From positions 1-60,661 of the forward strand of contig JBAUMF010000083.1 of NCBI GenBank assembly GCA_049578545.1: a stretch of 60,661 bases of DNA, written 5' to 3'. Below the pieces are notes generated by a model. The model searched no databases, was not told where the DNA came from, and saw only the letters and a list, made by a program, of their open reading frames with translations. Both the position numbers and the translations under genes were made by a program. Every line of letters starts with the position of its first letter. Positions within the stretch are counted from its first letter, which is position 1. This document shows, piece by piece, positions 10,139-18,732 of this stretch. This DNA is from DASQBT01 sp049578545 (GTDB taxonomy: Bacteria; Pseudomonadota; Gammaproteobacteria; Burkholderiales; Thiobacillaceae).

Positions 10139-10462
10139 TCACGTGGCGCTGACGCGCGGCTGGGTGGCTGTAATCAGCAGCGGGGTGCCGGTCGGGATAC
10201 AGGTCGACATGCTGCTTTGCAGGATGACTGGCTGGCCCATGGAAGTCACGCGCAATGCGCCCGTCGTCCACTGCGCCGTGGCGCACGGCGGTGCGCCGCT
10301 GCTCATGGCGGGGAAAGTGCAACCGGCGATGCTGTAGTTGTTGGCCAAGGTCACGATAGGCTGGCCCGACACGGTCACCCGCGGGTTGACCGTCACCGGC
10401 TGGGCAATGCCGGCGTGCGCGCATTGCACCGCGGCTCCCATATGAACAATGAATCCCGGCAT
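10139..10462 (-). CDS. PAAR-like spike tip protein (Afp10 type)
   Basis: A 107-residue glycine/proline-rich beta protein. It begins MPGFIVHMGAAVQCAHAG and contains repeated turn motifs (VTVSGQPIVT, TSMGQPVILQ, TGTPLLITAT) and cysteines at 14, 48, 60 and 89, consistent with a small conical tip that may bind a metal. The start has a good GGAGA ribosome binding site. Position directly after the gp5-like spike and before gp25 matches the tip gene of Afp/PVC-type systems. A longer overlapping frame starting near 10798 is an artefact of the neighbouring gene. Confidence 0.82.
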   Translation of the reverse strand: MPGFIVHMGAAVQCAHAGIAQPVTVNPRVTVSGQPIVTLANNYSIAGCTFPAMSSGAPPCATAQWTTGALRVTSMGQPVILQSSMSTCIPTGTPLLITATQPRVSAT

Positions 10463-10473
10463 GTGTCTCTCCT

Positions 10474-11004
10474 TCACGTCACCTTCAACGCGCCCTGGTT
10501 GACGTCCGTGACCCCGACCAGATTGATTGCTGCCGCAGTGATCTCCACCTTGGGCGCAACCAGCGAGATTTCCGCCTGGTTGATGAGCACGGTTGAAGCG
10601 CCGCTGCGCAACATGATCCCGCCCGCCGGGCCCGGCACGTCGCTGATCACCACCATGTTCTGGCCGGCGGTCTGCAGCACGATGCTGGGCGACACCGGCA
10701 GGCCGGCACTGGCTATCGACGGCACATCGGCCTGCGATCCCCAGCGGCAACCGACCCAGACCGGCCGGTTGGGGTCGCCGTGCTCGAACTCCACCCATAC
10801 TCCAGCGCCGATCGGCGGCACCAGGTACACTCCCATGGGCGGCCCGGTGGGACCGGCGAGCGGCGCGCAGGCTTCCGCCCAGGTGGAGGGGATCAGGCTC
10901 AGCACGTCGGGCACGCTCACCATGAGGCGGCCACGCAGTTCCGGGTCGATGTTGTTGATCACCGTGCCCCGATATTTGCCCCAGTATTTTTTTTCTTCAG
11001 TCAT
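10474..11004 (-). CDS. gp5/gpV-like spike protein with OB fold
   Basis: 176 residues. The opening KKYWGKYRGTVINNIDPELR followed by GRLMVSVPD and FEHGDPNRPVWVGCRWG is the typical OB-fold plus handle of phage baseplate assembly protein V and VgrG gp5 domains. The C-terminal ~60 residues (VLINQAEISLVAPKVEITAA) look like the beginning of the triangular beta-helix needle. It overlaps the hub gene by ATGA. In Afp and PVC, hub and spike are one fused VgrG-like protein; here they are two genes, like the phage gp27 and gp5. Confidence 0.88.
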   Translation of the reverse strand: MTEEKKYWGKYRGTVINNIDPELRGRLMVSVPDVLSLIPSTWAEACAPLAGPTGPPMGVYLVPPIGAGVWVEFEHGDPNRPVWVGCRWGSQADVPSIASAGLPVSPSIVLQTAGQNMVVISDVPGPAGGIMLRSGASTVLINQAEISLVAPKVEITAAAINLVGVTDVNQGALKVT

Positions 11005-12125
11005 GACAAGAGTCTGGGAGTATTGGAGATCAGGCCATCGCGCGACAAGCTGAAGTTCTGCTTGTATTCGCCGCGCTTGATGTTGTGGGTCACACTGTCG
11101 ACGTAGTACAGTCCGTCGTAGGCCAGGCCCGCGCCGCGTACCCCCACCAGCATGCGCGAACGCAGGATCTGTCCGTAACGCATCACATCCAGCGTGCCGC
11201 TGCCGCTGATCGCCTCCGAGTTGTTCATGAAATACCCGAGTATGCGTTGCGCCGCCTCGGGGGGCTCCATTTGCGCCACGTCATCCGCAAACTCGATCCT
11301 GGCGGGCGGCGTGGGGCGCAGGCCCAGGGGCGGCTTGAATGCATTGACGTTGGGCGCGGGAATCGGAATCAGGATCTTGTGCGTGATCGGATCGAAAACG
11401 AAAAAAATTCGCACCTTCTTCGCCAGGCCGTCGAGCGAAAAGTTGAGCGACTCGACGTTCGATTGTGCATCCATGTTCACATTCAGCGCCGGCTGCGGGA
11501 TGGGGATGCGGATATCCGGCCCGAAGTAGGCGATGCTTTGTCCAGGCAACGGCCCCGGCTCGACATAAAACACATAGCCGCAGTCCGAAGCGCGGCTCTT
11601 GATGAACTGGAGATCGCTGGTGAACTGGCTGTCCCAGCCCTCGGTCGGGATGCGCAGCGCCGAGATGATGGGTGGAATCACGGCCGGCACCACGCCGAAC
11701 AGAGCATAAGGGGCGAGCGCTGCATAGATCTGCGCAACTTCGGGCATGGCCGGATAGGCGAACATCTTCTGCACCACGTCCATCAGCACGCTCAGGTCTT
11801 CGCCGGTGACGGTGAGCGTTGACTGGCCCGGCTCGTTGCTGGGTTGCAGCTCCTGCCGCGTGATGATGCCGTCCATCAGGACGTTGGGAATCCCGTTCAG
11901 CGTGGCAATGATGATGACGCGCGTCACGACGGGATCGAAGTAGCCGGCAGGCAGCATGGTGGTCAGCAGGGTCGATTTCTTGCTCACTGAAAACGTCAGC
12001 TGAAACCCGCTCTGATCCTTGCCGCTGGTCACCTGCACGCTGGTGAGCGCGTCGACGACCGACTGCGGCGCCGGTAGCGGGACTGCTGGTCCGATCAACA
12101 GCGTGAGATGGACGCCGTTAAGCAT
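11001..12125 (-). CDS. gp27-like hub protein (phage late control D / VgrG N-terminal type)
   Basis: 374 residues. The N-terminus (LTLLIGPAVPLPAPQSVVDA) and the segment around residue 85-110 (NVLMDGIITRQELQPSNEPG, then STLTVTGEDLSVLMD) are characteristic of gp27/VgrG hub domains. The C-terminal block YYVDSVTHNIKRGEYKQNF is the conserved end of the eCIS hub family. It forms the trimeric platform between inner tube and spike. The ATG overlaps the end of the LysM gene by 8 bases, and the stop overlaps the start of the spike gene (ATGA). Function rests on family features plus position. Confidence 0.85.
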   Translation of the reverse strand: MLNGVHLTLLIGPAVPLPAPQSVVDALTSVQVTSGKDQSGFQLTFSVSKKSTLLTTMLPAGYFDPVVTRVIIIATLNGIPNVLMDGIITRQELQPSNEPGQSTLTVTGEDLSVLMDVVQKMFAYPAMPEVAQIYAALAPYALFGVVPAVIPPIISALRIPTEGWDSQFTSDLQFIKSRASDCGYVFYVEPGPLPGQSIAYFGPDIRIPIPQPALNVNMDAQSNVESLNFSLDGLAKKVRIFFVFDPITHKILIPIPAPNVNAFKPPLGLRPTPPARIEFADDVAQMEPPEAAQRILGYFMNNSEAISGSGTLDVMRYGQILRSRMLVGVRGAGLAYDGLYYVDSVTHNIKRGEYKQNFSLSRDGLISNTPRLLS

Positions 12126-12441
12126 TGGGTGTCCCCGGGATGCCTTCCGGCAGGGTGATGCGCAGTTTGTCGCCTGGGGTTTCGGTCAACTCGTCGGGAC
12201 GCAGAGCACGGTTCGCGTCGCACAGGCGCCAGAACTGTTCGGGATCGCTGAGGTATTGCGCAGTGATATTGTCGAGACGGTCACCCTGCTTGACCACATA
12301 GGTCTGCAACAGGGCGAAACGCTCCGGCGCGGGCACGAAGCGGCGCGCAAGGTAGACGGTCTTATTGCCATACGTGTCCTGCACTGTGATGGTGTCGATA
12401 CTGTAGTAGCGGCTGGTCGGTGAGAATTGATAGTTGCTCAT
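12118..12441 (-). CDS. LysM-domain baseplate protein (Afp7/gp53-like)
   Basis: A 107-residue protein. Residues ~45-100 form a LysM domain (QTYVVKQGDRLDNITAQYLS, a WRLCDANRAL helix, then GDKLRITLPEG). The N-terminus carries a short beta-rich lead (RYYSIDTITVQDTYGNKTVY). In eCIS clusters a LysM protein sits between the tube-like hub adaptor and the hub. The start ATG forms an ATGA overlap with the stop of the preceding CIS tube-like gene, which fixes it against a much longer overlapping frame in the same phase. Confidence 0.85.
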   Translation of the reverse strand: MSNYQFSPTSRYYSIDTITVQDTYGNKTVYLARRFVPAPERFALLQTYVVKQGDRLDNITAQYLSDPEQFWRLCDANRALRPDELTETPGDKLRITLPEGIPGTPNA

Positions 12442-13094
12442 GGCACCCCCGTAATTCCCAGGGTGGAAAGTGCGCCGCCTGGCCCGAGTTGCGCCAGCAG
12501 CTCCTTGTTCTTCAGATAGGCCATGAAGAGGTTGCCGCCCTTGTGACTGAAGGTGAGATCGTTCACTGACAGCACGCGCATGCCCAGGCTTACCTTGGCG
12601 CGGATCGGATTGAGTGCGACGTCGAAAGCCTCTTCGGTGATGCTGAATTCGGTAAGCCGCACCGGCAGGATGCGTGTCTTGCTCCAGATGAACAGCGACA
12701 GCGGCGCTTCGGCCGGCGCAATCTCCAGTGTCCCGGCCTGCGCGAGACTGTTGGCGGATTCCAGCTGGGCGCTGGTCGGATAGACGATGGTCTCCAGCGC
12801 AGCCAGCTGGGGAAAGATTCCCGACTGCGTGGTGGTGCGGTTGTCGTCCGGAAATTCGAGCTGGTCGGTCGCGTCGATTTCGGCTTCCAGCTTGATGGTT
12901 TCGTTTGGCGGGCCCTTCAGGCGCAGCGCTTCCAGGCGGTCGCTCTCGCCGCCCACCGCCTGCACCTGCAGCGTGCGTGTCAGCGTGTCGGGGTTGTACT
13001 GCAGGGCGATGATGCGCAGTACCGCCGCCGTGGTCGGATCGATCAGCACGATGCCGCCTTTGATGATCCGGGGGGAGTTGGGGAAGGTGCTCAT
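12438..13094 (-). CDS. CIS tube-like protein (Pvc7 N-terminal type hub adaptor)
   Basis: 218 residues with the family pattern IVLIDPTTAAVLRIIALQYN, then PDTLTRTLQV near the N-terminus. The C-terminal half ends in AKVSLGMRVLSVNDL and FMAYLKNKELLAQL. I recognise this as the CIS_tube family, which links the inner tube to the hub and is usually followed by a LysM gene, as here. The start lies 2 bases after the stop of the last DUF4157 gene, so the baseplate half resumes directly after the cargo-like block. Confidence 0.8.
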   Translation of the reverse strand: MSTFPNSPRIIKGGIVLIDPTTAAVLRIIALQYNPDTLTRTLQVQAVGGESDRLEALRLKGPPNETIKLEAEIDATDQLEFPDDNRTTTQSGIFPQLAALETIVYPTSAQLESANSLAQAGTLEIAPAEAPLSLFIWSKTRILPVRLTEFSITEEAFDVALNPIRAKVSLGMRVLSVNDLTFSHKGGNLFMAYLKNKELLAQLGPGGALSTLGITGVP

Positions 13095-13096
13095 GG

Positions 13097-14677
13097 CTAG
13101 TCAAAGGGAATCGTCAGGGTGCCGCCGACATAGGGCGCAGTGCTGAGATCGCCGGCAGTCGGCGGAGTATGGGGCGAGAAGGGTCCGAGAGGCGTGTGGG
13201 CGCCAAACTCCAGGCGGGCCCGGGTCACCTGCTTGCATTTCGCCTTGGCGGCATCGATCTCACTCTGAACGCCAACAATGGCCGAAACGACATCTGCCAG
13301 TTTCTCCGGTTGCGCCGACTGCTGCGCTGCCAGCACCGCGTCACGCAACTTCTTGCCGGCCTTGTCCAGCTTGTCATGCGCGGTCAGGGGGTCCTCAGCG
13401 TGGCAGATCGTGTCGCTGGCCTCGATTACCAACCCGGCAGAGCCCTGCGGCGTGCCGCCAACCTTCATTCCCGCACGCAGGGAGATGCGGACGTGAGGGA
13501 CCGCGTTGATGGTGATGGTCAGCGCGAAATCCCCGGAGGTTTTGGCTTCCAGCTTGAATGCGACCACCTGAGCGCCACGATCGCTGAGCGGAAGCGCCGC
13601 CGTGAGCGAGGACGGGAGGTCCAGCTCCGTCTTCAGATCGCCCAGTTGAAACTTCAGCTTGGTGGACGGCAAATGGATACCTGTGCCGCCTGTGGAACCC
13701 TTGCCCGGCCTGGCGGGCGTCACGGCAGGACTCGGCTGTGACCCGGCAGTCAGGGAACCTGTTGACGGGGTAAGGGCGCCGACAGTGAGGCAGGGGTCGA
13801 GCCCCGGGGTGGCGGTGGCCAGTCGGCTGGGGGCACAGTTGCGGAATGCCCGCATGGCTCGCGCAGTGTCCACGGTGTGTGGATGAGCGAAGTGCAGTTG
13901 GCACAAGGTGCGCAGGTCACAGAACATTTCTGCGCGAAAGGCATCTCCTTCCTCGGTCGAAACCCTCGGTGCATCCTGTTTGCGCAGCCCGGGGCGACTG
14001 GCGGAAATCGGCGGCAACACTGCACCCGCCGTTGCAGCGCCTGCGACGCGGTCCGCCTCGGCCTCGTCGCGAGCGACATTTGTCGTTCCTGCCCCACCTG
14101 CGGACTGCTGCACGACATGGGTCAACTCGTGGGCCAATAGCCGATGGCCTTCCACTGTGTGCGGCGCATAGTGCCCGGCAGCAAACGCGATGTCACTTCC
14201 AACGGTGTAAGCGCGCGCGTTGATGGCACGCGCCGATAGCGCGGCGCTCTCATCGGTGTGTACCTGGACGCGGCTGAAGTCGTGGCCGAAACGGTGCTCC
14301 ATATCCTGCCGCACCGCAGTGTCGAGCGACTTCCCGGTACTGACCAGGGCGCGTTCGACGCTGGCGGGCACGGCCTCCATCTGCCTCTTCGCGTAGCCTG
14401 AGAAGCGCTGGATGCGCAGCAGTGTGCCACTGACACGGGAATGTGCCGGCACCGCCATCACCTGATCGGCGATCCGGTCCGCTTCCCGCTCCAGTGGATC
14501 GTCGCTTGCCCCGATCACAAGCTTGCGCTGCAGGCCCAGCTCCTTCTTGCTGCAATCGTTACACTCGCCGCCGCCGGTGCTGTGCATGCCGCACGCGCAT
14601 TGGTGTTGCAGCAAACCAACGCAGCCTATTCCGTTGGACGTGGCAAGTGGTGGCGCGTGCTGTCGGGTCGGAATCAT
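13097..14677 (-). CDS. DUF4157 (eCIS core domain) protein with unknown C-terminal domain
   Basis: 526 residues counted from the ATG at MIPTRQHAPP, which has a GGAG ribosome binding site; a TTG seven codons upstream is less likely. Residues ~23-43 form a cysteine-rich module (QCACG, then GGECNDC). Residues 51-75 match its paralogues (KLVIGASDDPLEREADRIAD). Residues ~105-195 are the DUF4157 domain with HELTHVVQQ at 183-191, the HExxH zinc-protease-like motif. The region beyond ~residue 200 is unrelated to its neighbours: a Cys-containing helical part, a Pro/Thr/Ser-rich linker near 290-330, and a beta-rich domain I do not recognise. Family knowledge: DUF4157 proteins in eCIS loci are often cargo or toxin carriers. 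The C-terminal activity here is unknown. Confidence 0.82.
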   Translation of the reverse strand: MIPTRQHAPPLATSNGIGCVGLLQHQCACGMHSTGGGECNDCSKKELGLQRKLVIGASDDPLEREADRIADQVMAVPAHSRVSGTLLRIQRFSGYAKRQMEAVPASVERALVSTGKSLDTAVRQDMEHRFGHDFSRVQVHTDESAALSARAINARAYTVGSDIAFAAGHYAPHTVEGHRLLAHELTHVVQQSAGGAGTTNVARDEAEADRVAGAATAGAVLPPISASRPGLRKQDAPRVSTEEGDAFRAEMFCDLRTLCQLHFAHPHTVDTARAMRAFRNCAPSRLATATPGLDPCLTVGALTPSTGSLTAGSQPSPAVTPARPGKGSTGGTGIHLPSTKLKFQLGDLKTELDLPSSLTAALPLSDRGAQVVAFKLEAKTSGDFALTITINAVPHVRISLRAGMKVGGTPQGSAGLVIEASDTICHAEDPLTAHDKLDKAGKKLRDAVLAAQQSAQPEKLADVVSAIVGVQSEIDAAKAKCKQVTRARLEFGAHTPLGPFSPHTPPTAGDLSTAPYVGGTLTIPFD

Positions 14678-14792
14678 GGCTTCGCTCCGTGTGACCAAAT
14701 CGCCGAATCACCGATTCGTTGGCCAAGCGTCCAGGGTGCGGCGCCGCTTGGAGCGGGTTCGGCTTGGACAATTCGATACTGCGCTGGCTTGA

Positions 14793-17351
14793 TCACGATG
14801 GTGCCCTGCCGGTACGGTTAAGCGTGTCGAACCACTGGTACACACTGAAGTGGTTGCGCCGCAGCCACTCGGGATCGGTCTGGTAGATGGCAAAGGCCTC
14901 GGCAAAGAACTCCTTGTCCGGGTTCTCTTCGGCATAGTACGTGAATGGCCGAATGCCCTGCTTCGCCACGAATCGGTCGAATGCCGGCTTGGCCCCGGTC
15001 ATGGGCTGCATGACATGGCCGAACTCGTGGGTGATCAACATGGCCTGCGGCAGGTTCACGCCCTCCGCTCCGCCGCGGAACGCGGATGCCTTCTCGGTCA
15101 TGCCAGTGTCGTAAATCACCACGGTCTTGTTGGAGCCGTTCCAGAATGTTTCACCCCCATAGGACGTGGCGGTCCCGTCGGCTTTGCGCGAGGTCTGCTT
15201 GCGCCCGATGCGAACAAAGCGCAGCAGGTTCAGGACTGTCTCGGTCAGGGTCTGCAATGCCAGTTCGGCAAGCCGCAGCTCATCGGGTACAAAGTTCTTG
15301 TTGTCAGCATCGGGCGTCTGCGCGGCATTGAGTTTATGTAGGTCTCGCAGACGCCTCTGCGTCGTTACGCCGTCGATGACCGTGAGCTTGTAGTTGTTCT
15401 GATACCACGCCTCGCTGCTGGCGTCGCGCTCCATCGTCTGGTTGGCAGAATCGCGCAGCTCTTCCACGCTCGTACCAGTGGGTCTGAGGCCGGGATAGCG
15501 CTTGCTCAGCCAATCCTTGAACTTGGGTGCAGTGTCGGAATGGGTATCGAAGCCCCGCACCCGCGCAATGTCCATGCGCGAGGGATCGAGCTTGGGGCTG
15601 GAGCCCTTCTCGCCAACGCGCTCCACATCAACCTCATTGTCGGGACGGAAGCGCAGCGTGTAAAAGAGTTGCCGGTTCGTGCCGACGATCGGCACGACCG
15701 CGTCGACCTCGGCATTGCGGGTACCAATCGTTGTGAAGTACTCCGCGATGACGTACTTCACCGACACCAGCTCGTCTTGGGGCACGCCGGTGAGATCCAC
15801 GTAGCCCAGCAGGTCGCGCTTCTCTGCGTTGGGCTTGGTCTGCGCGCGATCCAGCAACAAATCCCCATAATCGCGATTCCGGTAATCCTGTTCCGGCGTC
15901 ACCTCGGTCGGCCGTCCGCCGGGGCGCAGCTGAATGTCGAGCTGGCTCAACGTGCCATTCTTTTCCTTTCTGCCGCTGAGCTGGAACAGGGTTTCGATCG
16001 GCGAGCCCTTGCCCCCCTTGGGAGCCGACCGGGTGACCAGGAGCTGTTCGAATGCGCCACTTTGTCGGCTGATCCAATAGGCGACCTGGCGCTGCTCCTC
16101 GGGGTGACTGGCGAAGTATTTGTCCGCACCATCGGCAAACCCGATCTCGCTGGTGAAGCTGAGCTGAGGGGCGCGGTAGCCCTTGGGCGGCTCGGCAGCG
16201 TCTTCGATTACATTGCCGGCGTGTTCACGCACGAAGTTGATGTCGAGCCGAGGCTTGCCGCCGGTCTTTGGCGGCGGACTGATAACAAATTCATAGGCCA
16301 GCGCGTTCTTGCGCTGCGGGTTGGGCGGGATGGTCACGAGTCTGGACGTCGGCGGCGTCGCCGCCCCTTGCGGAAACGTCTGCCACAGGGCTGCATAGAC
16401 TGCGTCACGCTCCTCGGCGCTATTGGTGAAGCGGGCGACATTGAATGGCATGTCAAACGCGGACCAGGTGCGTTGTTCCCAGTCGCTGAGGCCAAGCAGC
16501 TTGTCCATACTGGCCTTGGTCAGGTCGCGCGCCGTGGTCTCGATCTGGGCGGTTGGCCCCGGTACCAGAAGCCGATCGATAAAGGCTTGTACCGCCGGAT
16601 CCATCACCCACATCCGATACGCGCGCAGCTCCACACGGGTCATGGCGTGGAGCCGCATGCTGATCTCGGGGTCGGACAAGTCGTCAACCGTAATCTGCCC
16701 GGTACCGAAGCGGTAATTGGTGCGCGCCGGAGGAAACGGCGCGCGCCGGACCGTGGCCGCCGCGCCGCCTCCCTGCTGAACGACATGCGCCAGCTCGTGC
16801 GCCATCAAGCGCCGTCCCGCGGATGTGTGCGGCAACGGCGCACCGTCGCCGACCACGATATGGTGTGCCACGGTGTAGGCCTGGGCGGCGACATCGCGCG
16901 CCGATTGCTTGGCCGCTGCATCCGTGTGCACCCGCACCCGGCTGAAGTCGTGGCCGAAACCTTGCTCCATATCCCGCCGCAGCCCCGGTTCCAGGGGCCC
17001 GCCAGCGCTAGCCAAAGCTCGCTCAACGCTGGCAGGCGCCGCCGCGCTTTGCCCGCTTAAGCTGTCGGCGTAACGCTGGATAGGGGGCGCGGTGCTGACA
17101 AATCCGCCGCACGCCGTTTTTGCCATCACTTGATCGGCCACCCGGTCCGCTTCCAACTCGAGCGGGTCATCGCTGGCCCCAATCACGAGCTTGCGCTGCA
17201 ACCCTGACTTCTTCGTGCGGCACTCCGCGCACTCCCTGCCGGCCACCGTATGGCTGCCGCACGCGCATTGTCGTTGCAGCACGGCGCCTAAGACCGGCGG
17301 GATGGATGCAGGCCCGCGCGGCATGGACTGATTTTGCGCTCGCTCGCTCAT
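14793..17351 (-). CDS. DUF4157 protein with C-terminal anthrax-lethal-factor-like metalloprotease domain
   Basis: 852 residues; ATG with GAGG upstream. Residues 29-45 form the Cys-rich module (CACG, then CAEC) and ~105-195 the DUF4157 domain with HELAHVVQQ at 185-193. The ~570-residue remainder is long and unlike its neighbours. Near the C-terminus lies a second zinc site: HEFGH at 775-779, then 35 residues later EFFAEAF at 814-820, with a tyrosine pair at 805-806. The same HEFGH, Tyr and EFFAEAF arrangement forms the active site of Bacillus anthracis lethal factor (peptidase M34/ATLF), and spacing and flanks agree well. I infer a zinc endopeptidase effector carried by the injection system; the target is unknown. 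Confidence 0.85.
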   Translation of the reverse strand: MSERAQNQSMPRGPASIPPVLGAVLQRQCACGSHTVAGRECAECRTKKSGLQRKLVIGASDDPLELEADRVADQVMAKTACGGFVSTAPPIQRYADSLSGQSAAAPASVERALASAGGPLEPGLRRDMEQGFGHDFSRVRVHTDAAAKQSARDVAAQAYTVAHHIVVGDGAPLPHTSAGRRLMAHELAHVVQQGGGAAATVRRAPFPPARTNYRFGTGQITVDDLSDPEISMRLHAMTRVELRAYRMWVMDPAVQAFIDRLLVPGPTAQIETTARDLTKASMDKLLGLSDWEQRTWSAFDMPFNVARFTNSAEERDAVYAALWQTFPQGAATPPTSRLVTIPPNPQRKNALAYEFVISPPPKTGGKPRLDINFVREHAGNVIEDAAEPPKGYRAPQLSFTSEIGFADGADKYFASHPEEQRQVAYWISRQSGAFEQLLVTRSAPKGGKGSPIETLFQLSGRKEKNGTLSQLDIQLRPGGRPTEVTPEQDYRNRDYGDLLLDRAQTKPNAEKRDLLGYVDLTGVPQDELVSVKYVIAEYFTTIGTRNAEVDAVVPIVGTNRQLFYTLRFRPDNEVDVERVGEKGSSPKLDPSRMDIARVRGFDTHSDTAPKFKDWLSKRYPGLRPTGTSVEELRDSANQTMERDASSEAWYQNNYKLTVIDGVTTQRRLRDLHKLNAAQTPDADNKNFVPDELRLAELALQTLTETVLNLLRFVRIGRKQTSRKADGTATSYGGETFWNGSNKTVVIYDTGMTEKASAFRGGAEGVNLPQAMLITHEFGHVMQPMTGAKPAFDRFVAKQGIRPFTYYAEENPDKEFFAEAFAIYQTDPEWLRRNHFSVYQWFDTLNRTGRAPS

Positions 17352-17439
17352 CGGCCGCCTCGGTCGTGCGCGCTGGCCAGCTCGCCGGACGGGGCCACGC
17401 TGGTTCGATGGGTAATGAGCAGAGTCGTCACGAGCGGCG

Positions 17440-18669
17440 TCACGGCTTGGGCTGTGGGCAGGCCGGCGTGCCCGGCAGGCTGTGGAACATGTCGGCGACG
17501 AAGCTTGCGTAGCACTCCGCGTGACGGAAGTTTGCTACGTGCGCCACGTTGGCCCACAGCATGTGGGCTGACTCATGAATAAGCAGGGTCGCCTTCTCCG
17601 TGTCGCCCAGCGTCCAAAAACGCGGGCAGAGAAAGACGGCGCGCAGCCCGGCGCACGTGGTTGCGTCACGGCCCTTGCAGTGCGCATCGCAGCCGGCGAA
17701 CGTATCGGGCTTGTCGATGCAGCGATAGCGAATTGGCTTGTCGAAATTGTCGGCGAGCCGCTGGAAGCGGTCGGAGGCGGAATCCATCTCGTCCGCCAGC
17801 GCCTCCTCCCGGGTTGGCCTGGTCTTGCCGCTGAGCCGATTAAGAAAGCCGCCGGCGAACTTGGGCGGATCGCCAAACCGGTTATGGTAGGACTGCTCCA
17901 CCCCGGAACTGGGAGACTTCACGCCCAGGCTCGCCGCGGCGCTTGCCGCGGCGAGCAGGATTGCGGCCGCTTGCGCCAGGCCCTGGGCGTGAGCGTCGAT
18001 GCGGGTCAGCGCCGTGGCCGGATTGGCCGCTGCCCCTTTCTTTCCGCCCGCGCAGTCGAGCGCCGTGGCCGACACCGAGCGCGCGAGTGCGCCGGGCGAC
18101 GAACCGATGCTCGGCGCGCCGCCGCCATGCGCGATCGCTTCCGCCGCTCGATCAGCTTCCACCTCATGGGCGTCCGACGGAGCGCTGATCCGCGGCGCGG
18201 CGGCCGGCGCGTCGCGCTGCTGCGCCACGTGGGTCAACTCGTGAGCAAGCAGGCGCTGACCGCGCGGCGTATCGGGAGCGTACTGCCCGGTACCAAACAC
18301 TACGTGATGTCCCACGGTATAGGCCAGCGCATCGATGGCGTGGGCTGACCGGGCCGCGTGCCCGTCCATGTGCACCTGCACGCGGCTGAAATCGAGGCCA
18401 AAGCGCGGTTCCAGGAACACGCGCGTTTGCGGCGCGAGCGGTTGACCGGGGGAGCGCAGTACCTCGTACACGATAGGTGGAATTTCCCCAGTTGGAAGAT
18501 CGGGGTCATCCACGCGCCGCGACAACTGTCTCTTCTGCGCCGCACAGGCATCACACTTCCCGCCTGGTGTGTGATTACCGCATGCGCACTTGCGCTGCAA
18601 ACTGCGCTCCCCGCCAGACGCAAGCGCGGGGGCAGGTTTGGATTGTGCCTGGAGTCGCGTCGTATTCAT
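17440..18669 (-). CDS. DUF4157 protein with C-terminal M35-like (deuterolysin type) zinc site
   Basis: 409 residues from the ATG (MNTTRLQAQS); a TTG lies seven codons upstream. Residues 28-42 form the Cys-rich module, and ~65-155 the DUF4157 domain with HELTHVAQQ at 143-151. A linker rich in Ala and Ser follows. The C-terminal ~150 residues contain several cysteines (CIDKPDTFAGCDAHCKG, CAGLRAVFLCPRFW) and a second motif HESAH at 365-369, followed by ECYASFVADMF ending at 395. The HExxH followed by a downstream Ala-Asp pair is reminiscent of aspzincin (M35) peptidases and related toxin domains. This is motif-level evidence only. No ATGA coupling; 88 bases separate it from the next gene. Confidence 0.78.
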   Translation of the reverse strand: MNTTRLQAQSKPAPALASGGERSLQRKCACGNHTPGGKCDACAAQKRQLSRRVDDPDLPTGEIPPIVYEVLRSPGQPLAPQTRVFLEPRFGLDFSRVQVHMDGHAARSAHAIDALAYTVGHHVVFGTGQYAPDTPRGQRLLAHELTHVAQQRDAPAAAPRISAPSDAHEVEADRAAEAIAHGGGAPSIGSSPGALARSVSATALDCAGGKKGAAANPATALTRIDAHAQGLAQAAAILLAAASAAASLGVKSPSSGVEQSYHNRFGDPPKFAGGFLNRLSGKTRPTREEALADEMDSASDRFQRLADNFDKPIRYRCIDKPDTFAGCDAHCKGRDATTCAGLRAVFLCPRFWTLGDTEKATLLIHESAHMLWANVAHVANFRHAECYASFVADMFHSLPGTPACPQPKP

Positions 18670-18732
18670 GGCATCGTTCGTTTCAACCAAGTCACCCAGT
18701 CAAGTCATTCAAAACGTGTTCATGTTGTGGCA

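Noticed and set aside
12118..13104. 328-codon frame covering the LysM gene and the preceding gene
   Set aside because: Only its last 107 codons are LysM-like; the ATGA junction at 12438-12441 and the intact CIS tube-like gene in the other frame show that the true gene is short.
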